A stretch of 64,000 nt of DNA from Chaetoderma sp. LZ-2023a (lineage: Eukaryota > Mollusca > Caudofoveata > Chaetodermatida > Chaetodermatidae). Below, piece by piece: positions 20,850 through 31,863 of this stretch; the stretch's first letter is position 1, and the number at the start of each line of letters is the position of its first letter. The translations under genes and the position numbers were made by a program. The stretch spans positions 145,830,233 to 145,894,232 of the forward strand of contig CM067359.1 in assembly GCA_034401795.1 (NCBI GenBank), in the 5' to 3' direction. Below the pieces are notes generated by a model that made no database searches, was not told the origin of the DNA, and saw nothing but the letters and a program-made list of their open reading frames with translations.

Positions 20850-21960
20850 AGCTCGGTTAAATTTTTTGTGATAAATTAGGACCAATGTTAGTAAAATACA
20901 GATTAAATTTGTCTGCTATTTCTTTTTTGTCGTTAATAACTGTATTATTATAAATAGACCGTGATGCTTCAGTATTGCTTTTTTACTTATTTAGTAATGA
21001 TTTAATCAGTTTCCATGTTTCCTTTAGATTATCTTTTTGCTCATCAAATTTATTATGAAAATAGTTTATTTTTGCTGTCCTAATTATCTGATTTAGCCTG
21101 TTTCTATATTTTTTTAGCTGTGAGTCATGATTATACGTTATCGGATATTTAATAAAATCTAGATATAACTTGTTTTTCTTGTGACAGACAGCTATCAATC
21201 CTCTTGAAATCCAGGGTTTAGTAGAATTTTGTTTAAATTTCTTAATATTTTTAAGTGGAAAGGCAGATTCATAGATGTTAGAGCATATAGTGTAGAGGCA
21301 TTGTAGGCATCTTCACATGATGGTGATTCAATTACCTGGTTCCAGTTTATGTTAGCCATATTGTTTTTGAATATTTCTATATTTTCCTTTTTGAAGTCCC
21401 TACAGGTTACTACTTCTTTTACAAATGATTTTCCTTTTTTGTTTTCTCTTTCTATATAGAATATAGGTAAATGGTCTGAAATATCTACAACCAAAATACC
21501 TGATTGATTGTTGGCACTCACAGTATTATATGAGATGATGTTATCAATAAGTCGCAAAAAATTCTGTAATTCTTGTTGGTTTCGTTTATAAATGGATAAA
21601 ATCCAGGTATTTTTAATACATTTAATAGGTCTTGAGTATAGAAACCAAGCCGTTTTAATAAATCAATATTAAAGCCACCTAATAGATAAGCGGATTTCTT
21701 TTCATTTTGTATGGTATTTAACGAATTTTCGAATGATTTCATAAATTTGTCGTCACTTCCAGGAGATCTGTATGTGATACCCACAAGTTTATTTTTATTT
21801 TTTTCATTGGAAATTTCAATAAAAATAGTTTCAATAAATTCTTCATTCATTGACAGCAATGACAGGTCATCTCTCAAATTACACTGCAAACTGTAAATAT
21901 CTACACCCACCCCCTTTTTAGTTAGTTTTTCAATGTAGCGTTGTACAGAGCGCATCTGCG
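20850..21960 (-). pseudogene. LINE endonuclease fragment, 3'-truncated
   Basis: This is the endonuclease half of a non-LTR retrotransposon ORF2. At 21518-21955 it reads 'LVGITYRSPGSDDKFMKSF', then 'YLLGGFNIDLLK' (apurinic-endonuclease-like core, with Gly where Asp is usual in 'GDFN'). At 21195-21557 it reads 'LIDNIISYN' and 'VVDISDHLPIFYIE' (the S/D-D-H-P block). The linker ('KKNKLYLDFIKYP', 'WKLIKSLLNK') runs to about 20850 through a stop at 20983. The RT domain is absent. LINEs normally lose their 5' ends, so loss of the 3' part implies a later deletion or rearrangement. It is probably in the Jockey/CR1 superfamily. Confidence 0.75.
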
Positions 21961-21964
21961 TAGC

Positions 21965-22760
21965 GGGCAGTTTTTGTTTGACAGCTATGAACCGCTTGAC
22001 AAAGTTTTGAGCAAGATTGCGGTCAGAACAAGTAACTATTCATACAATTAATGATGGTAGTGATAGAAATTGCTAGATTCATTAATGCACTTTCTTAGAT
22101 TACTTACTTTCACTTATTTAGCAGCTTAAATGAGCAATTTTCACAATCCAAAGTTACCACCGGCTTTGTGTACATTTCTCAGCCGCGTCGATTTAGGCTG
22201 ATTGACAGGAGCACCTCTAAATTGTATTGGAGAGGCTCTAGAAGAAGGGATGGTTACTTATCAATGTTTTAGCAAAATGTCAAAATTAACATAAAGTACA
22301 CACATGCTTTTTAACTGTTGAAAAAAAAATTCTTGGCTTATGTCTACTGGGCAAGTTTCAACGAATCTAGGGTTAGTCCATTACTTCAGCTCATTAATAT
22401 TCATGAAATTCACTTGACATCACCACTGGTTACTGAATGCGGTATCCATTTTCATTTTTTTTCTTCACTTCACTTGCTTCAGCTGCTTTTATACTTTATA
22501 CATTCATATGTAGGACCAATTTAAGGATTTAAACAGGCAAAATTAGCAGTTGAAACATTCAACAAATCAGTACAGTGGCATTTATGGATGTACCACCCGC
22601 TGAATATGAATTATCACGCATAACCTGGTGAGGTCGGTCAGTTCAAATGCTTGCAATTTGTTTTAAAATTTAGTTCTTAAATTTTTATACTTGTATTCTG
22701 AAGTGTTATTTTAGATAATTTTATGTTGTGTTAAAGTCATGTGCAAATCTTTTTAAGAGT
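21965..22760 (-). mobile_element. Non-autonomous repeat 'T', third copy (inverted)
   Basis: Inverted relative of 26447-27391 and 59263-60285. Shared blocks include 'gacaaagttttgagcaa', 'cattaatgcactttcttag', 'gacattttg' next to 'aacataaagtgcaca', and 'gctcattaatattcatgaa'. It is more diverged than the other two, and its ends are not resolved. No coding frame. Confidence 0.65.
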
Positions 22761-22965
22761 TTCAATTCAATTCAAATATTTTTTATTTTAAAGCAGCATT
22801 TCACATTTATATTACAAAAGGACAGGTAGTCCATCAAAATCAAAGGCAAAGCCTATGTGGTGATGGACCTCTAACATATATTAGACAAAGAGACATTACA
22901 ACATTAAATTACTGTACACTACACGTAATGCACACAAAAACATAATTACGTTACTAGTAGTTAAT
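22761..22965 (-). repeat. LINE 3' tail with (TTCAA)n end
   Basis: Begins with 'tttcaattcaattcaa' and continues 'aaaggacaggtagtccatca' and 'ggcaaagcctatgtgg'. It is the reverse complement of 49090-49335, whose plus-strand copy ends in (TTGAA)n. Such short terminal repeats are typical of CR1-like LINE 3' ends. Only the 3' untranslated tail is present. Confidence 0.7.
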
Positions 22966-23350
22966 TATAATTATATATATATATCATTTTTTTTCCACTT
23001 GCACCCACAGTATATGCACATTATTTTAAAATTTTTAACATTTAGTGCCAGAATGCTAGATCTGCAGTTTTAAGTTGCTAGAGGTAATGGAGAGAGGGTT
23101 GGGGAGGTGGGGGGGGGGGGGGGGCGTTCATCGACCTTTAAGACAGTAATCCAGTATGTGGTGTATTATTATTATTATTATTTATACTAATAAAGGCCAT
23201 GGTGGTAGTGATGATCTGCCTAAAATTAATGAGATTGGTAAATCCATCAGACTTCCACAGCCATACTCCCTCTTCATGTGTTCTTCTAAAGTGGTCTACC
23301 TATAGGTGATTAACCCTTTCCCTGATGAGTATCCTATATCTTGCTCAAGT
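22966..23350. repeat. Dispersed repeat with internal (ATT)n
   Basis: Inverted relative of 46910-47345. Shared blocks include 'cttgcacccacagtatat', 'gctagaggtaatggagagag' and 'ccatactccctcttcatgtg', plus an (ATT)n tract near 23165. It ends near 'ttaaccctttccctgatgag', a TTAACCC sequence like that of the TTAA-type MITEs. Non-coding. Confidence 0.65.
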
Positions 23351-23649
23351 CCAGAGGAAACAATTTATGAAAACTGTTGAATATTTTGAGATTATTCCGA
23401 CTGGAAGCTGACAGATGAACAATACAAACATTAAATTACATGTTTCGAGGGATCCAAATATTGCACATTACAAATATAAATATATAAATAATAGATGACT
23501 TTGGTTACTATAAAAATACACAGACATACATCCTTACATTTACATCCACAGCATTATTATGAAGCTAACAATATGATTCCAGTCAGACCAAATTCAAAAC
23601 ACCCAACAGAACTATATGTGTATCTTTGTCAAGGACTCATCAGCGAACG

Positions 23650-24104
23650 GGTTAGTAGTCTTCTATAATAATTGTCTTGAGGTTCTTTTTTTATAATCTG
23701 TCTGTTTCTGTGTTATTCCATAGGTGCATTGCTTTTGTTGATGGCTTTTATCTGGAGGCTTCTGGGTGGCAGAAGGTTGTATGCAGATTTTTTCTTCGTG
23801 TGTTGTGTGAGTGTATGTCTTCATTATTCTTGAAGAGGTTTAATAATGGGGTTGGTAGATTATTGTTATAGAAGTCTCCGAGGATGGAGTATAGTCAGAG
23901 CTTTCCTATGTCTTCACGCTTCAACAGTTTTTCTGTTTTAAAAACATTGTGACCCGCTGTTGGTTGAGAAAATATCTTTATAGCGTTTTTCTGAAGTGTC
24001 TTTTATTTTTTTAGTTTTGATGAGTAAATGTTAGTCCAAATAGTGTTGCAGTATGTGATTTGTGGTAATATTAACGCGCTATATAGCGTTTTTAAACATC
24101 CCAT
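23650..24104 (-). pseudogene. LINE-C RT C-terminal part (piece 1 of a split copy)
   Basis: The minus strand from about 24100 reads 'TLYSALILPQITYCNTIW', matching LINE thumb sequence such as 'TLCSTLILPHLTYCNAVW' in LINE-C at 47501-48205. It continues with 'TNIYSSKLKK' and shifting frames. The piece is separated from its upstream part (26145-26446) by the repeat block at 24104-26145. Multiple stops make it non-functional. Confidence 0.65.
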
Positions 24105-26145
24105 AAAAAATTTGGCAGGGTATTATGTAATGCCCCCGTCCGTCCGGGCGGGCAGGTTGTGGGCGGCAGAGTGGTTTCCGGATGATAACTCTGTTACCGT
24201 TTGTCGGATCGCATTGAAACTTCATATGGTGGTTGGACTTGGTCTTGGGAAGAAACCTATCAAAATCGACGATGATCCGAAATCCAAGATGGCCGCCAGC
24301 CACCGGTGGCCATCTTGAAAATAGGTTTCCGAATGATAACTCCGTTATCGTTTGTCGGATCGCATTGAAACTTCATAGGGTGGTTGGACTAGGTCTGGGG
24401 AAGAAACCTATCGAAAATGACGATGATCCAAAATCCAAGATGGCCACCAGCCACTGGCATCCACCTCGAAAAATTGGTTTCTGGATGATAACTCTGTTAC
24501 CGTTTATCGGATCGCTTTGAAACTTCATGGAGTGGTTAGACTAGGTCTAGGGAAGAAACCTATCGAAACTGACAATGATCCGAAATCTCAGATGGCCACC
24601 AGTCACCGGTGGCTATCTTGAAGTTTAAAAGTGATCCAATAAACGATAACATCTGGAAACCAATTTTCATCGGGTGGTTCGACTAGGTCTGGGGAAGAAA
24701 CTATGGTTGCGCGATCTTTGCTTTTGATTTTATTTTTAAAAATCGTGATTTTCGATTAAATCGTAGGTCCAAATTCCCAAAAGTATAAACCGGGGTAACG
24801 TGATAAGTCACCAAAACTGGGCCTTGAAATTTCTAGAAAAAGTTGAAATAAATGATACAAAAATAGCACGAAATTAGAACAATTTCATGTGACAAATTCT
24901 TACCATCCTATGTCTATACTTAATGTATACCTCGTATCCATCATCGCGGGAGTGAAATTATTAATTAGGCCCGCCTAAATATTGTGTATAGTTTAATAAA
25001 CATCGCTTAATTCATCAAAATTTGACATAAAATGTCGTCGAGTAAAAATATAAATCCCGCTTCCGCTTATAGCCTCCATTTGTAGGATGAGTTTAGGTCA
25101 TTACCCGAGTAGCACGAAGACGCCCAGGGGCGATACTGCGCAATCCATATATGTAGGACGGTAGCTTTGAGTAGCTACGATAGTAACAGCGTAAACTCGT
25201 CCTATAGTGCAGTTTATAGTTGCTTTCACAATGTACGATTTCCATTTAAGAGTAATCAACAGACCGCACAGTCCAAAATACAACAATCTGGAATGCTGTT
25301 GCATTATTTTCTTTAATTAGGCATGACAACTGAATCAAAAAGGAAAAATTAGTACACAGCCTGAAATTGTTAAAAGAATTAAAAAGAATTATGTTCAGTG
25401 ATTACTGCAGGCTAACACTCTACAACTAAGTATATACTTGGTATTTCACAACGGACTCAGGGTCTGCAGCGAAAGAAAGAAAATTATATGGCGATTCGAC
25501 GGAGTAACTAGCTGGTTTTCTCAATGACAAATGTGTTACCTCGCTATTGTTAGCTGGTTTACCGCAGAGCTTTGTGTTTTGATTAGGACTTAGTGAACAC
25601 ATGCGTGAAGCGATCAAGAAAAAACACAATGGATACATGCGCAAATGGATTATAACTGCGTTCTTTTACTGCTGAATGATGAGTTTTAAAATCTTATAGT
25701 CTGCTCAATTTTTTCACGATTTTTCAATTTTTTTTCAATTACATCTTAGAAAATTGTGAAATCGTGCAAGCCTAGAAGAAACCTATTGAAATTGACAATG
25801 ATCCAAAATCCAAGATGGCCACCAGCCACTGGTGGCCATCTTGAAAATTTATTTCCGGATGATATCTCCGTTACCATTTATCGGATCACTTCCTAGGGTC
25901 ATTGGAATATGTCTGGTGAAGAAACCTATCAAAATTTACGATAATCCGCAATCCAATATGGCCACCAGTCAGCGGCAGCCATCTTGAAAATTGGTTTCCG
26001 GACGATACCTCCTTGACCGTTTAGCGGATCGCTTTGACACTTAATAAGGATTACTGGTCTGAGGAAGAAATAAATATTTTATGATAGCTGTCATTTATTA
26101 GTTTGTCATCATGGCGGGGTATTATGCGCCGTTTGCGGAGCTCTT
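24104..26145. repeat. Repeat block of about 150-bp units with 'aagatggcc', inserted in LINE-C
   Basis: Units with 'ggatgataactc(t/c)gttacc', 'gaagaaacctatc' and 'atccaagatggcc(a/g)cc' start near 24180, 24331 and 24483, so the period is about 150 bases. More units lie at 25855 and 26003, on the other side of a hAT-type insertion. The block begins near 'ggcagggtattatg' (24113) and ends near 'ggcggggtattatgcgcc' (26113), similar sequences in direct orientation. It splits a LINE RT reading frame. Confidence 0.7.
24702..25774 (-). mobile_element. hAT-type element with 8-bp target duplication, nested in repeat block
   Basis: Flanked by 'gaagaaac' at 24694-24701 and 25775-25782, an exact 8-bp duplication. 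The ends are imperfect inverted repeats: 'tatggttgcgcgatct' on the left and, reverse-complemented, 'taggcttgcacgattt' on the right. At 1,073 bp it is too short for a full transposase. On the minus strand near 25600-25550 the peptide 'RMCSLSPNQNTKLC' resembles the C-terminal dimerisation region of hAT transposases ('R-x-SLSP-x-x-x-x-KL'), so it may be an internally deleted autonomous copy. That peptide match is by eye and weak; the termini and duplication are firm. Confidence 0.8.
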
Positions 26146-26446
26146 GTTATAAGGTGTTTTGGTAGGTAGATTTTTAGTCGACGCATAATACCAATGTTTT
26201 TTACAACCTCTGACGTTACAATTTGTATATGTTTCTCCCATGTGAGCTTCTTCTCCAAATAAACACCTAAGAATTTTGTAAATTGTGCCCTACACATTTC
26301 TTGATTTATCTACAAAAATTTTAGGGAGATCAGTACTTTTCATTTTTTAATTTGTGAATAAGATGTAATTTGTTTTTGCAACATTGAGCGATAATTTGTA
26401 ACCTTAAACCAATGAATTAATTACTTTTTCTATTTCTTCATTTATA
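26145..26446 (-). pseudogene. LINE-C RT, piece 2 of a split copy
   Basis: On the minus strand: 'INEEIEKVI' (from 26440), 'LSLNVAKTNYILF', 'LPKIFVDK', then 'TKFLGVYLEKKLTWEKHI' and 'IGIMRRLKIYLPKHL'. This is the RT palm-to-thumb region, colinear with LINE-C at 47440-47720. It is bounded on the lower side by the repeat block and on the upper side by repeat T. Stops and a frameshift are present. Confidence 0.8.
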
Positions 26447-27391
26447 CTATGGGTACCGAAGTTCGTGAATCTAAGCAAGTAATTCACTCGTGAAGGAAAA
26501 CTCTTAAACAGATCTGTGCAAGAATTTAACACAATGTGAAATAACACTTCCGAATACAAACGAAAACATTTCAGTACAAAATTTAAATTTTTAAACAAAT
26601 CCCACGCATTTGAACTAACCCACCTTGCCAGGTTATGTGTGAAATAGCGGTACCGAATTTTGTGAATTGGTGATTATGCATCTTCAGCTGTCTGGTATCA
26701 CTGTATTAGTTTGTTGAATGTTTTAACCGATAAATTAGTCCTACAAATGAATGTATAAACTATAAAAGCAGTTGATACATTTGAAGAGAAGAAAAAAAGC
26801 CCAAATGGATGAAGCTTTTGTTAGGTAGTGACGTCACATGAAATTCACAAATATTAATGAGCTGAAGAAATGAGCTAATGCTAGGGTCTTTAAAACATGT
26901 TCAGCAGGCATAAAGGAAAGAATAAAATTAATTTCTATCGTTTAAAAAACCATGTGTGCACTTTATGTTAATTTTGACATTTTGGTAAATGATTAATAAG
27001 CACCCACCCCTTCCTCTAGAGCCTCTCCAATAAAATTTAGACGTGCTCCTGTCAATCAGGCTAATCCGATGTGGCGAAAAAATGTAACCAAAGCACGTGG
27101 TAACTTTGGATTGTAAAAATTGCTCATTTTAGGTGCTAAATAAGTGCAAGTAAGTAATCTAAGAAAGTGCATTAAGGAAGCTTGCAATTTTTATCACTAC
27201 CATCAGTAATTGTATGAAGTTTCTTGTTTTGACCGTATTTGGCTCAAAACTTTGTCAAAAGCTTCAGAACTGTCAATCAAAACATGGCTACTGTGTAGAT
27301 GTGTTCCATGCAACGTTACATCATAGAACGAGAGCGATAAAAACAAATTCACGAATTTCAGTACTCACTAATTTAAGCAACTCGACCATAT
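26447..27391. mobile_element. Non-autonomous repeat 'T' inserted in a LINE RT frame
   Basis: About 0.95 kb, closely similar to 59263-60285. Left end 'ctatgggtaccgaagttcgt'. The right end contains 'gaatttcagtactcac' and 'aagcaactcgaccata'. The string 'gtaccgaa-ttcgtgaat' appears inverted near both ends, so the termini are partly inverted repeats. LINE coding sequence continues on both sides, which proves insertion. A TA dinucleotide may be duplicated at the site, but this is uncertain. No coding capacity and no superfamily assigned. Confidence 0.65.
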
Positions 27392-27500
27392 GTTTTTGTA
27401 CAAAGTATCAATGTTTTTATGGCTGCAAAAAAGCATTGGTATCGTCTGCAAAGAGAATTAATGACAGGTGTTTTACTTCATGGGTGCATTGCTTGCTTTG
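27391..27500 (-). pseudogene. LINE-C RT, piece 3 with FADD motif
   Basis: The minus strand reads 'HLSLILFADDTNAFL' near 27475-27430, the RT motif C of CR1-like LINEs, followed by stops. It leads into the sequence resuming at 26440 ('INEEIEKVI') across repeat T. With pieces 1 and 2 it forms one LINE copy split by two insertions. Confidence 0.72.
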
Positions 27501-29188
27501 AGTCACAAACCTCGGTACCCATTATTTACACAGCAAAAGATAGAATATTGACATCCGAGTGGTAAGGGTTAAACTCTTAAATCTAACGGTTTCGAGGACA
27601 CTTAATTACTCAACAACCATCAAATCATTCCAGCCACACTACAACAAAAACACTGAGGCAATAACAAGCCAGTGTATGACTTGTAAAATGTTTACGAAAA
27701 CTGGTTATATTAACTTACAACAAAAAGTGTGAAGTCTGACCAGTTGCGAGTTGTATTGTCAATCTGGTGGAACATTATCAGCTTGATCTAACGCAAAATC
27801 GTGTCAGTATTTCAGGAGTATTTCAGGAATATGCTTTTCATTCAAAATTTGAAAAAATTATGTTTATGGGCGCTGACATGTTTAATATTATTCTTCTTCT
27901 TGTGTATATTCCTCTTCTTCTTGTTGTACAGATACCGCCTCCTCGAATATGTTTCCTTTATTTAAAGGGATATTCCACTGGGGGATTTTATGCATCTGAC
28001 GTAAAGTACTAATTTTCCGCATTAATTTGAGACCAAGAGTACAATTTTATGCCAACAAATAAAAAAGATATCCTCAATTTAAATTGCTAAAGTAACCAGT
28101 AGATAGAGGCGCCATTTTGGACAAGCAGCTGACGTCACCGACACACCTACTCTGTTTGACCGATCGAGGATAGCCGTAACCAGGGGAGGTAAATCTTGCA
28201 TCTCGTGGATAATTAGCGTACTGGCTAAACAACTGACACTTTGCCACAGTGTTTGGAGGAAATTAAAGTGCAATTATTGTCCCGAAGATCGCGCCAGTCA
28301 TTGTAGTGCTAAATTGTCAAAAATTGTTTTCTTATGGGCAATTTCTATTTTTAAAAAACATTGAAGGGTTATGCCAGGAGCGTGTTTGCAATCAACCAGC
28401 TAACGCAAATTCTTGAAAAATATGTTAGTTGAATAAATGTTGAATGTAATTTCTCTGAAAGCTGTTGCTATTGCAACTTCTGCTTCCAGTCAAATTCCAG
28501 TTTCAAAATATTCAACAGGCAGTAAATATGGGCCAACATTAAAAAATTTGGGATCAATTAGTTAACCCTTTCAAGGACTGAAAAGCAGAAAGCTTAAAAT
28601 TTACCCTGCATAGGCCTATTGTGTGAAACTAATTAGTTTGGAAACTACTGCAACATAATTCCAGGAAAATTTAATTCAGAATATTCAACACTCAGCATAG
28701 TTATTTTAAAATTGGGAGTAAACGTTGTAAATTATTAATAACGCTGGATTTCAATAGTGTGAAAGCACTAAACTACTAATTATGTAGTTATTATTTACTA
28801 GCTGTCACCTACTATCGTCTACGAAGTAAGCCGCTAAGCGGTTGCCTATAATTGACCGACCGGGCAATCAGCGACATCGTTTCATTTTGGTTTGCAAATC
28901 CCGTTTTACAATTGATGCAAGCAAATACGACGTTAATTGTCGAGTTTGATTCTGTTATATTAAAATTAAGTACCGCGCCTTTTGTTTTGAAATGCATGAC
29001 ACATTATTTTAAAATTATACAGACTATATGTTCTAAACTTGTGTCATCCAAATTTAAATGTGGAAGATATCTATCCACTGCCGATGTTATGAAGCCATCT
29101 TTCAGTTAGCCCCTTTTCATGTGGTTGCTTCTGTGGATCCGGTATCTGAAAATGTGAATTTTTGCTTGACATGCTGGCATGATGCAAT
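27501..29188. other. Non-coding; half copies of MITE families
   Basis: No credible gene. A family-B foldback lies near 28430-28530 ('gttgaatg' ... 'gcttccagtcaaattcc' ... 'aaaatattcaac'). TTAACCCTTTCA at 28562 starts another TTAA-type MITE with core-B sequence to about 28700, whose right end is not found. Confidence 0.5.
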
Positions 29189-29408
29189 TTAACCATTTCA
29201 CGCCAGCACTGGCCTCTGCAATTTTCAAGTTGAGGACGCAGGTCAAAAGAAGCCTATTTTGAGAATTTACAACTAAAACGACTGTCTCAGTAACCGAACC
29301 AGCCATTCGTGGTAAATTTTCGAAAATAGTCTTCGCTTGGCCTGCAAATGGCCATTCAATAAGGAAATATTCAGATTTTCCTGACAGAATCTGTCATTAA
29401 AAGGTTAA
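29189..29408. mobile_element. TTAA-type MITE, core A family
   Basis: TTAACCATTTCACGCC at 29189 and 'aaaaggttaa' ending at 29408 give TTAA at both ends. The interior carries the diverged core-A foldback, for example 'gaaaatagtcttcgcttgg' on the right arm and 'ggtcaaaagaagcctatttt' on the left. Non-coding. Confidence 0.62.
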
Positions 29409-29737
29409 TTAATATTCAGCCTTCATAACGCGAAGTAAACAGGTAAATCTAAAAGCGCTGGTGATATTTTGCTGGTGTGTCGTTGACGTCATAATCTCGC
29501 GGTTTCTCGCTCTCGTTGCGAGAAAATGGATGCGCCCAGGAGTCACGTTTTCGAGCGTTTTGGGCATATTCATTTTATTATTTCTCGGCAATGGAACAGT
29601 GTATTTTATATTTTTTTGCGGCAACTATTTCGGATTATAGTATATTTTTAGTTGACTTATTCCCGATTTTCACTGGAATTTCCTTTTGAGGAGGGTATAC
29701 ATCGTCAGTAAACTGATCTTCCTGAGGCCCTCACACG
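29409..29737. other. Non-coding, nothing recognised
   Basis: Short interval between the MITE and the compound microsatellite. Confidence 0.4.
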
Positions 29738-29738
29738 C

Positions 29739-29810
<72 letters not shown>

Positions 29811-29833
29811 ACACACACACGTGCACGCACGTA

Positions 29834-29909
<76 letters not shown>
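29738..29909. repeat. Compound (CA)n-(TA)n microsatellite
   Basis: About 80 bases of CA repeats followed by about 70 bases of TA repeats, ending at the TA that flanks the Tc1-like transposon. The TA run resumes at 31491-31569, so the transposon split it. Frames across it are artefacts. Confidence 0.95.
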
Positions 29910-29912
<3 letters not shown>

Positions 29913-31487
29913 CTGTGCAAAAGTTAAGCACCACCCTATTTTTACGCACATGCGAGGGTATATTCATGTGCTATGAAGAAAGCAATAGCATAAACATTTA
30001 TGTACCCATCCATCTTAGTGCAAGAGGTAATAATGCAACTAGAGGAATGCTGATTATGATGGTGGGGAAACACTTTTTTGTTTGAACTTGAAAACGAGGC
30101 CTGAATATGGTTACGTTGACACAACTGACAACTATTGCCCTACAGTTGACACACGTGGCTAGATTGTCATTAATGGTGTCTGAAAACGAAGTTTAACATC
30201 TGTGCACGAGTTTGAGACTGTCATTATTAATACCGGGTATATCCACCTTGTGCCTAGATGACGGCCTGGACACGACGTCTCATGCTGGTCACCAACCGAC
30301 TGATACGCCATTGTGGTATTCGTTGCCATTCAAGATGGAGTGCGTCTGTTAATTCCTGTAGGTTCTGCACAGGAGGATCCCTCCTTCTCACCATGTTTCC
30401 CAGAATGTCCCAGATATGCTCAATAGGGTTCATGTCAGGGCTCCTTGCTGGCCATGGTAGGGTTTCGATGGCATTCTGGTGGAGGTATTCATGCACAGCT
30501 CTAGCACGATGTGGTCGGGCGTTGTCATCCATGAATATAGGGTGGGTTCCAGGTGCATGATTTACAAAATGAGGGACCACAACTCTATCCAGTATGGAAT
30601 CTTGATATCTTTGTCCATTTAGTGTTCCAGGTACAGTCAACAGATCCAGCTTACAATCAAATGAGATGCACCCCCATATCATAATGGAACCTCCACCAAA
30701 TGGAACTTCTTCCATGATGTTACGTTGGTCGTACGCCGTGCGTCTGGACCTCCATACACGAGTTCGACCATCTGTGGCATGAAGCAGGAACCGACTTTCA
30801 TCGGACCAGTGTACCCGTCTCCAGGATCTCATGTTCTAGTGTCTTCTTTCGTTGCACCACCTCATACAGTCTCCTTTTGACGGTAGACATTGACACTCTA
30901 TTGCGCGTTTCCCATTGCTGGCTGAGCACTCTGCTGTTGGTGAATGGAGATCTCCTAACAAGGTGTACTAGGGCTCGATCATCACGGGCAGTAGTCTTCT
31001 TCGGTCTTCCAGATGTAGGCCTGTCATTCACCTCGTTAGTTTGCCCATGTTTTGCAATCAAACGACTGATTACAGTATGGTTAATGTTCAGCTGTCTGCC
31101 AATCTCTCTGCATGACATACCAGTGGTATGCATGCCTATGATTTGCCATTTCACACGATCACTTAACCTTCGTCTTGCCATAGCGGTTCACAATCAAGAG
31201 CTAATTCTCTCTGTACAAATAAACCACGGTCATGAACACAAAATTCCTAATCTTGTCGCCTAAATCTGTATGTAATGTTCTACACCTCAAACTGGACTTT
31301 TACATAACTGAACACGTGTGCTGTTTCCCGCCACGCACGGACATCAAGCGGCGTGAAGTCATGCATGCATGTGCATTTCGTACTTGGAATTATGTCAGCT
31401 AACGCGGGGACAAAACGTATGGCAGCCTAGTTGTACCATCATGTTTCTACGTTCTATTGTTTTTGCTGGTGCTTAACTTTTGCACAG

Positions 31488-31490
<3 letters not shown>
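29910..31490 (-). mobile_element. Tc1-like (DD34E) DNA transposon, copy 1
   Basis: 1,581 bp, bounded by a 24-base perfect terminal inverted repeat (left end 'cacctgtgcaaaagttaagc', right end its complement at 31467-31490) and flanked by TA on both sides, the canonical Tc1/mariner target. It carries one transposase gene on the minus strand. It is very similar over its whole length to copy 2 (35277-36932), apart from a 71-base deletion and small differences. It sits inside an (AT)n run just downstream of LINE-A. Confidence 0.95.
30254..31181 (-). pseudogene. Tc1-like transposase, copy 1 (71-nt deletion)
   Basis: Cut-and-paste transposase. The N-terminal part (30798-31181) begins 'MARRRLSDRVKWQIIG' and holds paired helix-turn-helix DNA-binding sequence ('MSCREIGRQLNINHTVISRL', 'GRPKKTTARDD'). 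The catalytic part (30254-30832) has 'VHWSDESRF' (first Asp), 'IFMDDNARPHRA' (second Asp) and 'SPDMNPIEHIWD' (Glu). There are 34 residues between the second Asp and the Glu, i.e. DD34E. Compared with copy 2, 71 bases are missing between 'cacctca' and 'tacagtctcc' (near 30865), shifting the frame. A TAG at 30254-30256 replaces the CAG of copy 2 and removes the last ten residues. Confidence 0.93.

Positions 31491-31569
<79 letters not shown>
31491..31569. repeat. (TA)n continuation of split microsatellite
   Basis: Pure TA repeat immediately right of the Tc1-like transposon, the other half of the run at 29838-29909. Confidence 0.95.
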
Positions 31570-31571
<2 letters not shown>

Positions 31572-31863
31572 CTATTTCCAAATATACAAAATATACAATA
31601 TTATAACACAAGTAAAATGTCTGTCAGATTAGATAGTTAACATATTTGTTCATTTTCGTTAGATATTACTAAAACAGTATTGCAGAATAATTACCTCGTC
31701 GAATGTCGATGTTCGAATCACCGTTCACGCATGCATATGTGCAAGGTCGTACACATTCATTCACACATACACACATATATAGCTATTTAGAAATTTAGAA
31801 ATAAACAAAATATGCAATATTAGAACACAAGTAAGAGTGTGAAATCACATTGCCCATATATCA
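31570..31863. other. Probable LINE-A 3' region
   Basis: Two related segments ('aaatatgcaatattagaacacaagta'-like, near 31580 and 31795) form a diverged duplication. Non-coding and directly downstream of the LINE-A stop, so perhaps its 3' untranslated region. Confidence 0.4.

Noticed and set aside
30258-31263. Plus-strand frames over the Tc1-like transposons (also 35630-36705)
   Set aside because: Antisense shadows of the minus-strand transposase; the DDE and helix-turn-helix motifs are all on the minus strand.
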